Below are positions 56,901-64,000 of a stretch of DNA of 64,000 bases, piece after piece. Position numbers and translations under genes: made by a program. Source of the stretch: Bacteroidota bacterium (GTDB lineage: Bacteria; Bacteroidota; Bacteroidia; Chitinophagales; Chitinophagaceae). The first letter of the stretch is position 1. Each line of letters opens with the position of its first letter. Below the pieces are notes generated by a model. It was not told where the DNA came from. It worked only from the letters and a program-made list of their open reading frames with translations, and searched no databases. The stretch spans positions 248,001-312,000 of the forward strand of contig JAFEAF010000001.1 of the NCBI GenBank assembly GCA_018266555.1. The letters run 5' to 3'.

Positions 56901-58280
56901 ATGAAATATGCAATCCTCCTAAATGCGCTTTCTCCCTTTTTTCTTTTCAACCTAATTCACGTCAAAGTGACCGCACAAAAAGAAACTATTGATATCATCT
57001 CTTTTAACCCGCCAGAAGGATGGAAAAAAGATGTAAAAGCAACGGTGACCAGTTATAGTTTTTCTGATAAGAAAGACGGCAGTTGGTGCGTTATTGGCTT
57101 GTACAAAAGCACAGCCAGTAAAGGAAGTATTGAAAAAGATTTTGAAAGCGAATGGAATGAACTGATAGCAAAAACATATAAAACAGCCAATTCGCCTGAA
57201 GAGAGCGAAATACAGGAATCGGATGGCTGGAAAATAAAAGTGGGGACGGGGAAATTTAGTTTCAACAACAAACCTGCAGCTGCCATGCTGACCTCTTTCA
57301 GTGGTTATGGAAAATGTGTAAGCATTGTGGCCACTACTGCTAGTGAAAGGTATTTACAAGACATCCAGGATTTGATCGGCTCCATTGAATTGAGCAAACC
57401 CGATACGAATAATTTGGTTACATCAGGGCAAACTTCAACAATCCAATCCGGTTATTCTTACACCACTACCAACTTTAATGACGGATGGATCAGTACCATT
57501 CAAAACGACTGGGTGCTGGTTACAAAAGGCGATATGAAAGTTTACCTGTGGTATGCATTGCCTTATGAAGTAAATAAATTCAGCGGAACAGGCCTGGTGG
57601 ACCGGGATTATTATTGGGACAATTTTGTTTCAACATATTTCACCCTTGAAACTAAACAATATAAAGATGGCGGAGAAATTATCGGATCATTAAAGCCAGC
57701 ATATGTAGAAGGATGGGCTACTGATAAACAAACAGGAGAAAGAAGGTTTATCGGCATGCGGTTAGATATTAAACCCAATACCGCTTATATCACTATTGGT
57801 TCTGCAAATGATGAAGCCTCATTGTGGAACCAGTTTCCTAAAGCCAGTGGCAGCGCATTTTCAGTATCTGATCTTTCGAATATGAATGGCTACAACAAGT
57901 TTGCCATTGGAAAAAATGATTTGATTGGCACCTGGTCAAGCGGTGGTGGCGGAATTACGAACTGGTATTCCACCACCACGGGCCAGAATGTAGGCGCTAC
58001 CGGCGTAGCAACGAGTAATGAATTTAATTTTAAAAATGGGAATTCATATTCAAGTATACATAACGGCGCAACCGGCTGGGTAGGCGCCATGAATACCTTC
58101 CAGCAAGAGTACAAAGGAAACTACACACTTGCCGACTGGACACTAACCGCTACAAATCGCTTTGAAGGAAAAACGCAGGTATTTAATGCATGGTTTGAAG
58201 CGGTACGTGGAGGCCGTATTCTGCATTTACAGGATCAGGAATATACAGGCTACGAATTAACGCTGGGAAAAACGAAGTAA
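56901..58280 (+). CDS. Exported protein with lipocalin-like C-terminus
   Basis: 459 residues: signal peptide to about VKVTAQ (26). A PsbP/DUF-like alpha-beta domain (about 30-165: FNPPEGWKKDVKATVTSYSF) is followed by a middle region with VYLWYALPYEV. The C-terminal antiparallel barrel-like part (about 330-455: IGTWSSGGGG, FQQEYKGNYTLADWTLTATNRF, RILHLQDQEY) resembles lipocalin-type folds. The three genes 52564-58280 lie on one strand with gaps of 85 and 163 bases and are all exported. Exact role unknown. Confidence 0.75.
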   Translation: MKYAILLNALSPFFLFNLIHVKVTAQKETIDIISFNPPEGWKKDVKATVTSYSFSDKKDGSWCVIGLYKSTASKGSIEKDFESEWNELIAKTYKTANSPEESEIQESDGWKIKVGTGKFSFNNKPAAAMLTSFSGYGKCVSIVATTASERYLQDIQDLIGSIELSKPDTNNLVTSGQTSTIQSGYSYTTTNFNDGWISTIQNDWVLVTKGDMKVYLWYALPYEVNKFSGTGLVDRDYYWDNFVSTYFTLETKQYKDGGEIIGSLKPAYVEGWATDKQTGERRFIGMRLDIKPNTAYITIGSANDEASLWNQFPKASGSAFSVSDLSNMNGYNKFAIGKNDLIGTWSSGGGGITNWYSTTTGQNVGATGVATSNEFNFKNGNSYSSIHNGATGWVGAMNTFQQEYKGNYTLADWTLTATNRFEGKTQVFNAWFEAVRGGRILHLQDQEYTGYELTLGKTK

Positions 58281-58298
58281 GAACAGATCCCATTCTTT

Positions 58299-59348
58299 TT
58301 AAATAATAAGTAATGCATCCCCGTAGCTGAAGAAACGGTATTTGTCTTTAATCGCTTTTTTATAAGCTTCAATGGCCAGCTCATATCCCGCAAAAGCGCA
58401 AGTCATGATCAGCAAACTGGTTTTGGGTAAATGTAAATTGGTGACCAACGCATCGGCAATATTGAAATCATACGGTGGATGAATAAATATATTAGTCCAT
58501 CCTTCGGAAGGTTTCAATAATTTTTGAGCGGTGAAAGAAGATTCCATTGCCCTCATGGTAGTAGTGCCGATAGAACAAACCCGATGGCCATATTCTTTGG
58601 CACGGTTCACGATTTTACATGCAGTTTCATCTATACGATAATATTCTGCATCCATTTTATGTTTGCTCAGATCTTCCACTTCTATTGGACGAAATGTGCC
58701 CAGCCCGGTGTGTAAAGTAACTTCTGCAAAACGGATTCCTTTTATTTCAAGGCGCTTGATCAACTCTTTGCTGAAATGCAATCCTGCGGTAGGGGCTGCT
58801 ACGGCACCTTCATGCTTTGCGTATACGGTTTGATATCGTTCTTTATCTTCATCTTCCGGTTTCCGTTTGATATATTTTGGAAGTGGAGTTTCTCCTAATT
58901 TTTCAAGCATGGCCCGAAATTCTTCTTCTGAACTTTCCCAAAGAAAACGGATTGTACGACCCCGGCTGGTGGTATTGTCAATTACTTCGGCTACTAATTC
59001 CTCAGCATCGCCGAAATACAATTTGTTTCCTACACGAATCTTGCGGGCAGGATCCACGATCACATCCCAAAGACGATTGGGTTTGTTTAATTCCCTGAGT
59101 AAAAAAACTTCAATCTTGGCGCCGGTTTTTTCTTTGCGGCCATACATCCGGGCCGGAAATACCTTGGTATTGTTAACTACAAATACGTCCTTGTCATCAA
59201 AATAATCAATAATGTCCCTGAAATGTTTATTTTCCATTTGACCGGTATGGCGGTGCACCACCATCATTCGGGCGTCTTCTCGGCGTTTGGTTGGATTTTG
59301 GGCAATCAGGTTGAGAGGAAGGTCGAATCGGAACTGTGAAAGCTTCAT
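58299..59348 (-). CDS. queA: S-adenosylmethionine:tRNA ribosyltransferase-isomerase
   Basis: Transfers the ribose of SAM onto preQ1 in tRNA to make epoxyqueuosine. 349 residues with [24 protein letters not shown] at the start, [26 protein letters not shown] near residue 185, [14 protein letters not shown] and [18 protein letters not shown]: all QueA hallmarks at the usual length. The upstream leader (59349-59493) has a GC-rich hairpin. Confidence 0.95.
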   Translation of the reverse strand: MKLSQFRFDLPLNLIAQNPTKRREDARMMVVHRHTGQMENKHFRDIIDYFDDKDVFVVNNTKVFPARMYGRKEKTGAKIEVFLLRELNKPNRLWDVIVDPARKIRVGNKLYFGDAEELVAEVIDNTTSRGRTIRFLWESSEEEFRAMLEKLGETPLPKYIKRKPEDEDKERYQTVYAKHEGAVAAPTAGLHFSKELIKRLEIKGIRFAEVTLHTGLGTFRPIEVEDLSKHKMDAEYYRIDETACKIVNRAKEYGHRVCSIGTTTMRAMESSFTAQKLLKPSEGWTNIFIHPPYDFNIADALVTNLHLPKTSLLIMTCAFAGYELAIEAYKKAIKDKYRFFSYGDALLII

Positions 59349-59408
59349 GAGTATAACATTTTTTTAAATCTTATGACTCAAACCGGGCGGGTGTAACTGA
59401 AGATTTTT

Positions 59409-59441
59409 ACCAATCTCCGGCCTTACGGCGCCGGGCCTGGT
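59409..59441 (-). other. GC-rich hairpin in the queA leader
   Basis: On the minus strand ACCA-GGC-CCGGC...GCCGG-AGAT-TGGT forms an inner perfect 5-bp GC stem and an outer 4-bp stem. It lies in the region between the probable promoter (59486-59493) and queA. I compared it with the preQ1 switch motif and did not find a match. Confidence 0.35.
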
Positions 59442-59485
59442 CATGTTTCCAGCCTCTTAAAAAATAAAGCTGGTTATAAAGTCGG

Positions 59486-59493
59486 CAAAGGTA
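59486..59493 (-). promoter_or_regulatory. Probable queA -7 element
   Basis: TACCTTTG on the minus strand fits TAnnTTTG, giving a leader of about 130 bases. Confidence 0.45.
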
Positions 59494-59604
59494 TAGTATT
59501 CAAAACAAAATCTCTTTATTTTTTTACTTAGTTTTCAACCTACTGCAAATTGCCTGAATTTTCAGGATGTATATTTTTAAAATCAGCGGTTGATTTTGTG
59601 CTGG

Positions 59605-61317
59605 TCATGCAACAATCCCTTTTGGTATAGAATCAATAAGTTTCCTGGTATATTCTGATTGCGGATGAAAAAATACATTTTCTGAAACCCCGGTCTCTTC
59701 AACTTTCCCTTTATTCATTACCATGATGCGATCGCTGATATAATGAACTACAGAAAGATCATGCGAAATAAAAATAATGGTGAAGCCATATTCTTTTTTT
59801 AAATCATTGAGCAAATTCAGCACTTGCGCCTGCACACTTACATCCAGGGCCGATACGGATTCATCACAAACAAGAAAAGAGGGAGACAATGCCAAAGCAC
59901 GGGCAATGACTATTCGCTGCCTCTGCCCGCCGGAAAATTCATGAGGATAGCGGGAAAAATGGTCTGCTTTCAATCCGACTTTTTCAAGCAACTCAAACAC
60001 TTTTTCCTTTCGTTCCTTTTGTTTTGAAATAAGCCCGTGCACTTTCAAAGGCTCTGCGATGGCATATCCAATGCTTAATCTTGGATTTAAAGAAGAGTAA
60101 GGATCCTGGAAAACAATTTGTATATCCTTGCGAAGTGAGGTAAGTTCTTCTTTCTTTTTCAGAGTAAGTTCCGTGTTATTGTAAATGATCTTTCCCGAAG
60201 TAGGTTCGATAAGTCGAAGCAGTGTCCTGCCTAATGTTGTTTTACCGCAGCCACTTTCACCTACCAAACCCAGTGTTTCCCCTTTGAAAACTTCAAAACT
60301 AACATTGTCTACAGCTTTTGTAAAACCAATTGGTTTTCCCAAAAAAGTTTTTTTTGTTGGAAACCAAACGGATAAATTTTCTACCCGAAGCAATGGGGTA
60401 GTTTGATCTGATTTTTTCTTTTCCTCATTGACGGGACCAGGCTCCGGTTGCAGAATCTTTAATCCGGATATAATATTTAAAAAATCGCTGACAACCGGAA
60501 GCCGTTCCTGCTTTTTATGATTGGCAGGCCTGCAGGCCAGTAATGCTTTTGTGTAAGGGTGTTTGGCGTTGGTAAATATTTCTTTTACGGATCCCTGCTC
60601 TGCAATTTCGCCCCGGTACATCACTATGGCTCTGTCTGCAATTTCTGCCACCAGGCTCAGGTCATGGGTAATGAAAATTACTCCCATATCCGATTGCTGC
60701 TGCAATTCTTTGATTAGTTGCAAAATGGTTTTTTGTACTGTTACATCCAATGCCGTTGTAGGTTCATCACAAATAAGAAGGGAGGGATGGCAACACATAG
60801 CCATTGCAATCATCACTCTTTGTTTTTGTCCTCCGCTCAGTTGATGCGGGTAACGATTAAAAATGTTTGACGGGTAGGGTAGTTTTACTTTTTGAAACCA
60901 TTCAATCGTTTTCTCTTTTGCTTTATGATATGAAATTTTCTGATGTTGCTGAATTGATTCGGTTATCTGTTTTCCGCAGGTGATAACAGGATTAAGTGAT
61001 GTCATCGGTTCCTGGAAGATCATGGTAATTTTATTTCCCCTGATTTGCTGGAGTTCCCGGGAACTTTTTTGCAGTAAATCTTCAGCGTCGTACTCATTTT
61101 CGCTGAAAACAATTTTTCCTGAACTGAATTTTGCAGATGGAGAAAGTAATTTTAGTATAGAAAGAGATGTTACAGATTTCCCTGATCCGGATTCTCCCAC
61201 CAATGCCACTATTTCACCACGATGTACATCAAATGAAATATTTTTTAAAGCGACAATGATTTCATCTTCACTCATGAAATCAACGGAGAGGTTATTTATA
61301 GATAGGAGTGGGAGCAT
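59605..61317 (-). CDS. Fused oligopeptide/dipeptide ABC ATPase (DppD-DppF type)
   Basis: 570 residues holding two ABC ATPases in tandem: Walker A GESGSGKS near residue 38 and GESGCGKT near 345; signatures [14 protein letters not shown] and [15 protein letters not shown]; Walker [14 protein letters not shown] and [13 protein letters not shown]. Each half matches the DppD/OppD and DppF/OppF subunits, as in the fused YejF/GsiA type. The second Walker B reads [10 protein letters not shown] where DEP is usual. No permease or binding-protein gene is nearby. The start overlaps the AMP nucleosidase stop by one base (TGATG), so the two are coupled. Confidence 0.9.
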   Translation of the reverse strand: MLPLLSINNLSVDFMSEDEIIVALKNISFDVHRGEIVALVGESGSGKSVTSLSILKLLSPSAKFSSGKIVFSENEYDAEDLLQKSSRELQQIRGNKITMIFQEPMTSLNPVITCGKQITESIQQHQKISYHKAKEKTIEWFQKVKLPYPSNIFNRYPHQLSGGQKQRVMIAMAMCCHPSLLICDEPTTALDVTVQKTILQLIKELQQQSDMGVIFITHDLSLVAEIADRAIVMYRGEIAEQGSVKEIFTNAKHPYTKALLACRPANHKKQERLPVVSDFLNIISGLKILQPEPGPVNEEKKKSDQTTPLLRVENLSVWFPTKKTFLGKPIGFTKAVDNVSFEVFKGETLGLVGESGCGKTTLGRTLLRLIEPTSGKIIYNNTELTLKKKEELTSLRKDIQIVFQDPYSSLNPRLSIGYAIAEPLKVHGLISKQKERKEKVFELLEKVGLKADHFSRYPHEFSGGQRQRIVIARALALSPSFLVCDESVSALDVSVQAQVLNLLNDLKKEYGFTIIFISHDLSVVHYISDRIMVMNKGKVEETGVSENVFFHPQSEYTRKLIDSIPKGIVA

Positions 61318-62087
61318 CAGAATTTCAGGTGTCTTACTGTTACTCCTTTATTTATTAATTGTTTCAAAGAGTCAATCCCGATTTTCAGGTGCCGTTCTAC
61401 AAACTGGGCAGTGACTTTTTTATCGCTGGCTGCGGTTTTCACTCCTTCGGCCACCATGGGCTGATCGCTTACAAGCAACAAAGCGCCTGTTGGGATTTTA
61501 TTATAAAAGCCGACCGTAAAAATAGTTGCGGATTCCATATCAATAGCATAAGCCCTGATTTTTTGAAGATAACTTTTAAAATCTTCATCATGCTCCCATA
61601 CCCTGCGGTTCGTAGTGTAAACTGTGCCTGTCCAGTAGTCTACTTTGTAATCCCGGATCGTTGTAGACACTGCTTTTTGCAAAGCGAATGCCGGTAGTGC
61701 AGGTACTTCTGGCGGCAGGTAATCATCCGATGTTCCTTCTCCTTTAATTGCTGCAATAGGCAGAATCAGGTCGCCAATTTTATTTCTTTTTTTCAGACCT
61801 CCGCATTTACCAAGAAATAAAACAGCTTTGGGCTGAATTGCTGTTAACAGATCCATTATTGTTGCGGCAGAAGGGCTGCCCATTCCGAAATTGATGATGG
61901 TGATATCTCCCGCAGTGGCGCATTGCATAGGGTGATCTTTGCCAAACATTTTCACTTTATTCCACCGGGCAAACAGGTGAACATAATTACTGAAATTTGT
62001 CAATAGAATATATTTACCAAATTGATTCAGCCGTTTACCCGTATAGCGGGGCAGCCAGTTTTTTACGATATCTTCTTTTGTTTTCAT
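61317..62087 (-). CDS. amn: AMP nucleosidase
   Basis: 256 residues of the purine phosphorylase/nucleosidase fold that splits AMP into adenine and ribose 5-phosphate. MKTKEDIVKNWLPRYTGKRLNQFGKYILLTNFSNYV is the typical short Bacteroidota form, followed by INFGMGSPSAATIMDLLTA, LGKCGGLK, AIDMESATIF and LLVSDQPM. The ATG at 62087 is the family start; a TTG at 62105 is the only alternative. Upstream gene of the coupled pair with the fused ABC ATPase. Confidence 0.88.
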   Translation of the reverse strand: MKTKEDIVKNWLPRYTGKRLNQFGKYILLTNFSNYVHLFARWNKVKMFGKDHPMQCATAGDITIINFGMGSPSAATIMDLLTAIQPKAVLFLGKCGGLKKRNKIGDLILPIAAIKGEGTSDDYLPPEVPALPAFALQKAVSTTIRDYKVDYWTGTVYTTNRRVWEHDEDFKSYLQKIRAYAIDMESATIFTVGFYNKIPTGALLLVSDQPMVAEGVKTAASDKKVTAQFVERHLKIGIDSLKQLINKGVTVRHLKF

Positions 62088-62169
62088 GATTGCGAATTTA
62101 ATCAATTACTCATTAACGTGATGTTTATACAAATCCTATACATATTTTACTCATATAAAAACCGGGTAG

Positions 62170-62177
62170 TACATTTG
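62170..62177 (+). promoter_or_regulatory. -7 element abutting the HsdR-N protein start
   Basis: TACATTTG fits TAnnTTTG and ends 4 bases before the ATG at 62182, predicting a leaderless or nearly leaderless transcript. Confidence 0.5.
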
Positions 62178-62181
62178 AAGT

Positions 62182-62622
62182 ATGATCCCAGTTCATTATC
62201 CCAGGCCTGATTTTAAAATAAATTCAGAGGCTGGAAAAAAATTCATTTTCGATTCGCTGCGAAAAAAGTGGATTGTAATGACGCCGGAAGAATGGGTCCG
62301 CCAAAACTTTGTTCAATATCTTTTACAGGAAAAAAAATATCCGGTATCATTAATAGCCCTGGAAAAAGAAATACAATTGGGTGAGTTGAGAAAGAGATTT
62401 GATATTTTGGTTTATGATACAAAATATCAGCCGTGGATGCTTGTAGAATGTAAGGCAACAAATGTTCCGCTGAATGATGCAGTATTAGAACAGGTGTTAC
62501 GTTATAATGCATCTGTACCGGTACATTATCTCATTTTAACAAATGGAACATCCTGCATAGGATTTCTGAAGGAAAAAGGAAAGCTGTCAATGATTAATCA
62601 GTTCCCCGATCATGAAAAATAA
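62182..62622 (+). CDS. Orphan HsdR N-terminal (PD-(D/E)XK nuclease-fold) protein
   Basis: 146 residues matching the N-terminal nuclease domain of type I restriction HsdR proteins: VRQNFVQYLLQEKKYPVSLIALEKEI, then the catalytic pattern in KRFDILVYD (Asp) and MLVECKA (Glu-x-Lys). There is no helicase, HsdM or HsdS gene beside it, so it is not a restriction system. Such single-domain proteins are common in Bacteroidota and of unknown role. Its start lies just after a -7 element. Confidence 0.85.
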   Translation: MIPVHYPRPDFKINSEAGKKFIFDSLRKKWIVMTPEEWVRQNFVQYLLQEKKYPVSLIALEKEIQLGELRKRFDILVYDTKYQPWMLVECKATNVPLNDAVLEQVLRYNASVPVHYLILTNGTSCIGFLKEKGKLSMINQFPDHEK

Positions 62623-62675
62623 TGCTTGCGGGCCACATACACCGGCGGTAGGAGGAAATGACTTCAAAAAGAAAG

Positions 62676-62692
62676 GGCGGTTTTGAACCGCC
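62676..62692 (-). terminator. Terminator between convergent genes
   Basis: GGCGGTT TTG AACCGCC, a 7-bp perfect stem, flanked by A-rich sequence to the left and T-rich to the right; it may work in both directions between the genes ending at 62622 and 62715. Confidence 0.8.
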
Positions 62693-62714
62693 TCATTTTT
62701 TTTTAAATATCTTT

Positions 62715-63428
62715 TTACGAGTTCAGGTCAAAAACTTTTTCATCAATTTCCCGATTGACTTTAATGTCGGAGAATTTGATTTCCTGGAAAACCTGTCCCT
62801 GCATTTTCACAGTAATATCGGTGCTGATTTTAAGCCCATCAAAATACTTATAGCCGTTGTAATAACTTTCAATTTCAACTTCCTGGCCCTGGATATCTTT
62901 CGTAGAAATTGATTTTTTTAACAGGTAATCTACAGTACTGATAAAATAGGTGGAAGTTTTGTTGTCTCCGCTTCGGGTCAATAAAATTTTAAAACATTTT
63001 ACAGTGTCAACATCTTCCTCTCCCTGTAATTCTACTTTATTGCCACGCTTCTTATAATCCATTAATTGATTAGCTATGTTAGCCTGGTTTTGTAAATCAT
63101 TCAACTCGGAACCGGTTACTTCAGTTGGAGTAGTGGCGCCTGCAAATGGATTAATGGTCCATCCCTTCCCATCTTTATAAAGATTAATAATTTTTTGTCC
63201 CATTACTTCCACATTACTTTTCATTGCTTTCCCATTAATGATTTGTACAGTCATGGGCATATCCATTCCCTGCATGGCTACATTGCCGGTCATTGATAAT
63301 GTTTTTACACTGGCGAATGTATTTAATCCACCGACTGCATCCGAATACTTTTGAATTATTTCATCAACAGTTTGAGACCGGGTTGCAGTAAAGGAAAAAC
63401 ATAATATTGCTAAAATAATTTTTTTCAT
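62715..63428 (-). CDS. Exported LolA/DUF4292-like protein
   Basis: 237 residues: signal peptide to about ATRSQ (residue 19), then a single antiparallel beta-sheet domain like LolA/LolB lipoprotein carriers (VDEIIQKYSDAVGGLNTFASVKTLSMTGN, INLYKDGKGWTINPFAG, DTVKCFKILLTR, STYFISTVDYLLKKS). Similar proteins are abundant in Bacteroidota as 'outer membrane lipoprotein-sorting protein'; a true LolA role is uncertain. Single gene. Confidence 0.82.
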   Translation of the reverse strand: MKKIILAILCFSFTATRSQTVDEIIQKYSDAVGGLNTFASVKTLSMTGNVAMQGMDMPMTVQIINGKAMKSNVEVMGQKIINLYKDGKGWTINPFAGATTPTEVTGSELNDLQNQANIANQLMDYKKRGNKVELQGEEDVDTVKCFKILLTRSGDNKTSTYFISTVDYLLKKSISTKDIQGQEVEIESYYNGYKYFDGLKISTDITVKMQGQVFQEIKFSDIKVNREIDEKVFDLNS

Positions 63429-63630
63429 TTTGAATAAATTTAGCCTGCAAAGATACTGTTTTAAGAGCCAATGAATTAATCATACCACAAAAGTTAGTTT
63501 CTAAAATCATTACGAGAGGATGAACGACCGGCGCAATCTATTAAATTATCAAAATGAAATTTTTAAGATTGTTTCACCTCGCTCACAGGGGTCACGTTTA
63601 AAACAGACTCTCTTTAATATTTTTTTAAAA

Positions 63631-64000
63631 CTATGGGAAAATTCCAAGCTCTGCATAGCTGGTGCCTACTTTATTGATGGCAACCACATACGCAGCAGTT
63701 CGCATATCAGGAATTTTAGGATTACTTTTCCAGGTGTTCATTATTTCATGAGTGGCAGAAATCATGGTTTCCTCGAGGCCACTATATACCAGGTCCACTT
63801 CATCAGGACCATGCATGATGAATTCTCTTTCATTGTCTTTTACTTTTTTCCCACTTAATTCTTCTATTTGACCGAGAATATGTGAGTTCAGATTTTCTGT
63901 AAATCGTTTTTCCAGCCGGCCATATCGGACATGGCTCAGGTTTTTCAACCATTCAAAATAAGAAACGGTAACACCACCGGCATTCAGATACATATCCGGC
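63631..64000 (-). CDS. Glutamate dehydrogenase, C-terminal part (cut by window edge)
   Basis: The visible 122 codons run off the right edge. PDMYLNAGGVTVSYFEWLKNLSHVRYGRLEKR is the conserved segment of Glu/Leu/Phe/Val dehydrogenases, and the tail MRTAAYVVAINKVGTSYAELGIFP is the usual C-terminus of the NAD(P)-glutamate type. The catalytic N-terminal half is outside the window, so subtype and coenzyme cannot be judged. Confidence 0.9.
   Translation of the reverse strand, partial: PDMYLNAGGVTVSYFEWLKNLSHVRYGRLEKRFTENLNSHILGQIEELSGKKVKDNEREFIMHGPDEVDLVYSGLEETMISATHEIMNTWKSNPKIPDMRTAAYVVAINKVGTSYAELGIFP

Noticed and set aside
62182-62622. Restriction-modification or anti-phage locus
   Set aside because: Only an HsdR-N domain is present with no methylase, specificity subunit or helicase nearby.

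Overview
The window is AT-rich chromosomal DNA from a member of the phylum Bacteroidota, most likely family Chitinophagaceae; the family is my inference from protein style, not from a search. Supporting signs are a type IX secretion (T9SS) C-terminal sorting domain, many promoters matching the Bacteroidota -7 element TAnnTTTG, few strong Shine-Dalgarno sequences, a metY-metX-hom operon and two full-length UvrA proteins. The content is mostly ordinary core genome with small islands of lineage-specific secreted proteins. I see no prophage, insertion sequence, CRISPR array or rRNA operon.

Layout. 1-4.0 kb: a gene tail, a stand-alone LytTR protein, purQ, a small secreted DsbD-N protein and full DsbD. 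4.0-7.7 kb: an ECF sigma factor and a first uvrA. 8.2-11.9 kb: a large T9SS surface protein. 11.9-16.4 kb: a DUF4293 membrane protein, glyA, a sugar nucleotidyltransferase, a FabK/nitronate monooxygenase-like enzyme and a small secreted protein. 16.4-22 kb, minus strand: a 2H phosphoesterase-like protein, a coiled-coil protein behind a cluster of palindromes, an ABC exporter pair and an FAD-dependent dehydrogenase. 22.4-24.4 kb: dnaA, a broken tRNA-Ser carrying palindromic insertions, an intact tRNA-Ser(GCU) and tRNA-Pro(UGG).

24.5-28.9 kb is the methionine/threonine branch operon, metY-metX-hom, on the minus strand. A SAM-I riboswitch with a visible terminator and anti-terminator precedes it, followed by an unusually long second leader. 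lysC, which feeds the same pathway, lies alone at 47.9 kb. 29-35 kb: a hypothetical protein, the second uvrA, an alpha-oxoamine synthase (serine palmitoyltransferase-like), DinB and GNAT proteins. 35.2-39.6 kb: three related PKD lipoproteins, the middle one carrying seven near-identical repeats likely to fold as a seven-bladed beta-propeller, then an AraC regulator. 40-46 kb: a ClC channel with CBS domains and small hypothetical or membrane proteins. 46-49.8 kb: ssb, a malate/L-lactate-type dehydrogenase, lysC and a small membrane protein.

49.8-58.3 kb: a TPR histidine kinase/LuxR response regulator pair facing away from three large exported proteins (TPR, OmpA-like, lipocalin-like). This is the best candidate for an undescribed functional unit. 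58.3-64 kb: queA, a fused oligopeptide ABC ATPase, AMP nucleosidase, an orphan HsdR-N nuclease-fold protein, a LolA-like secreted protein and the C-terminus of a glutamate dehydrogenase running off the window.

The most unusual signals are in RNA. Short TCCCG...CGGGA palindromes lie inside or beside structured RNAs: the broken tRNA-Ser, the P4 arm and 5' flank of the SAM riboswitch, and the dsbD terminator.
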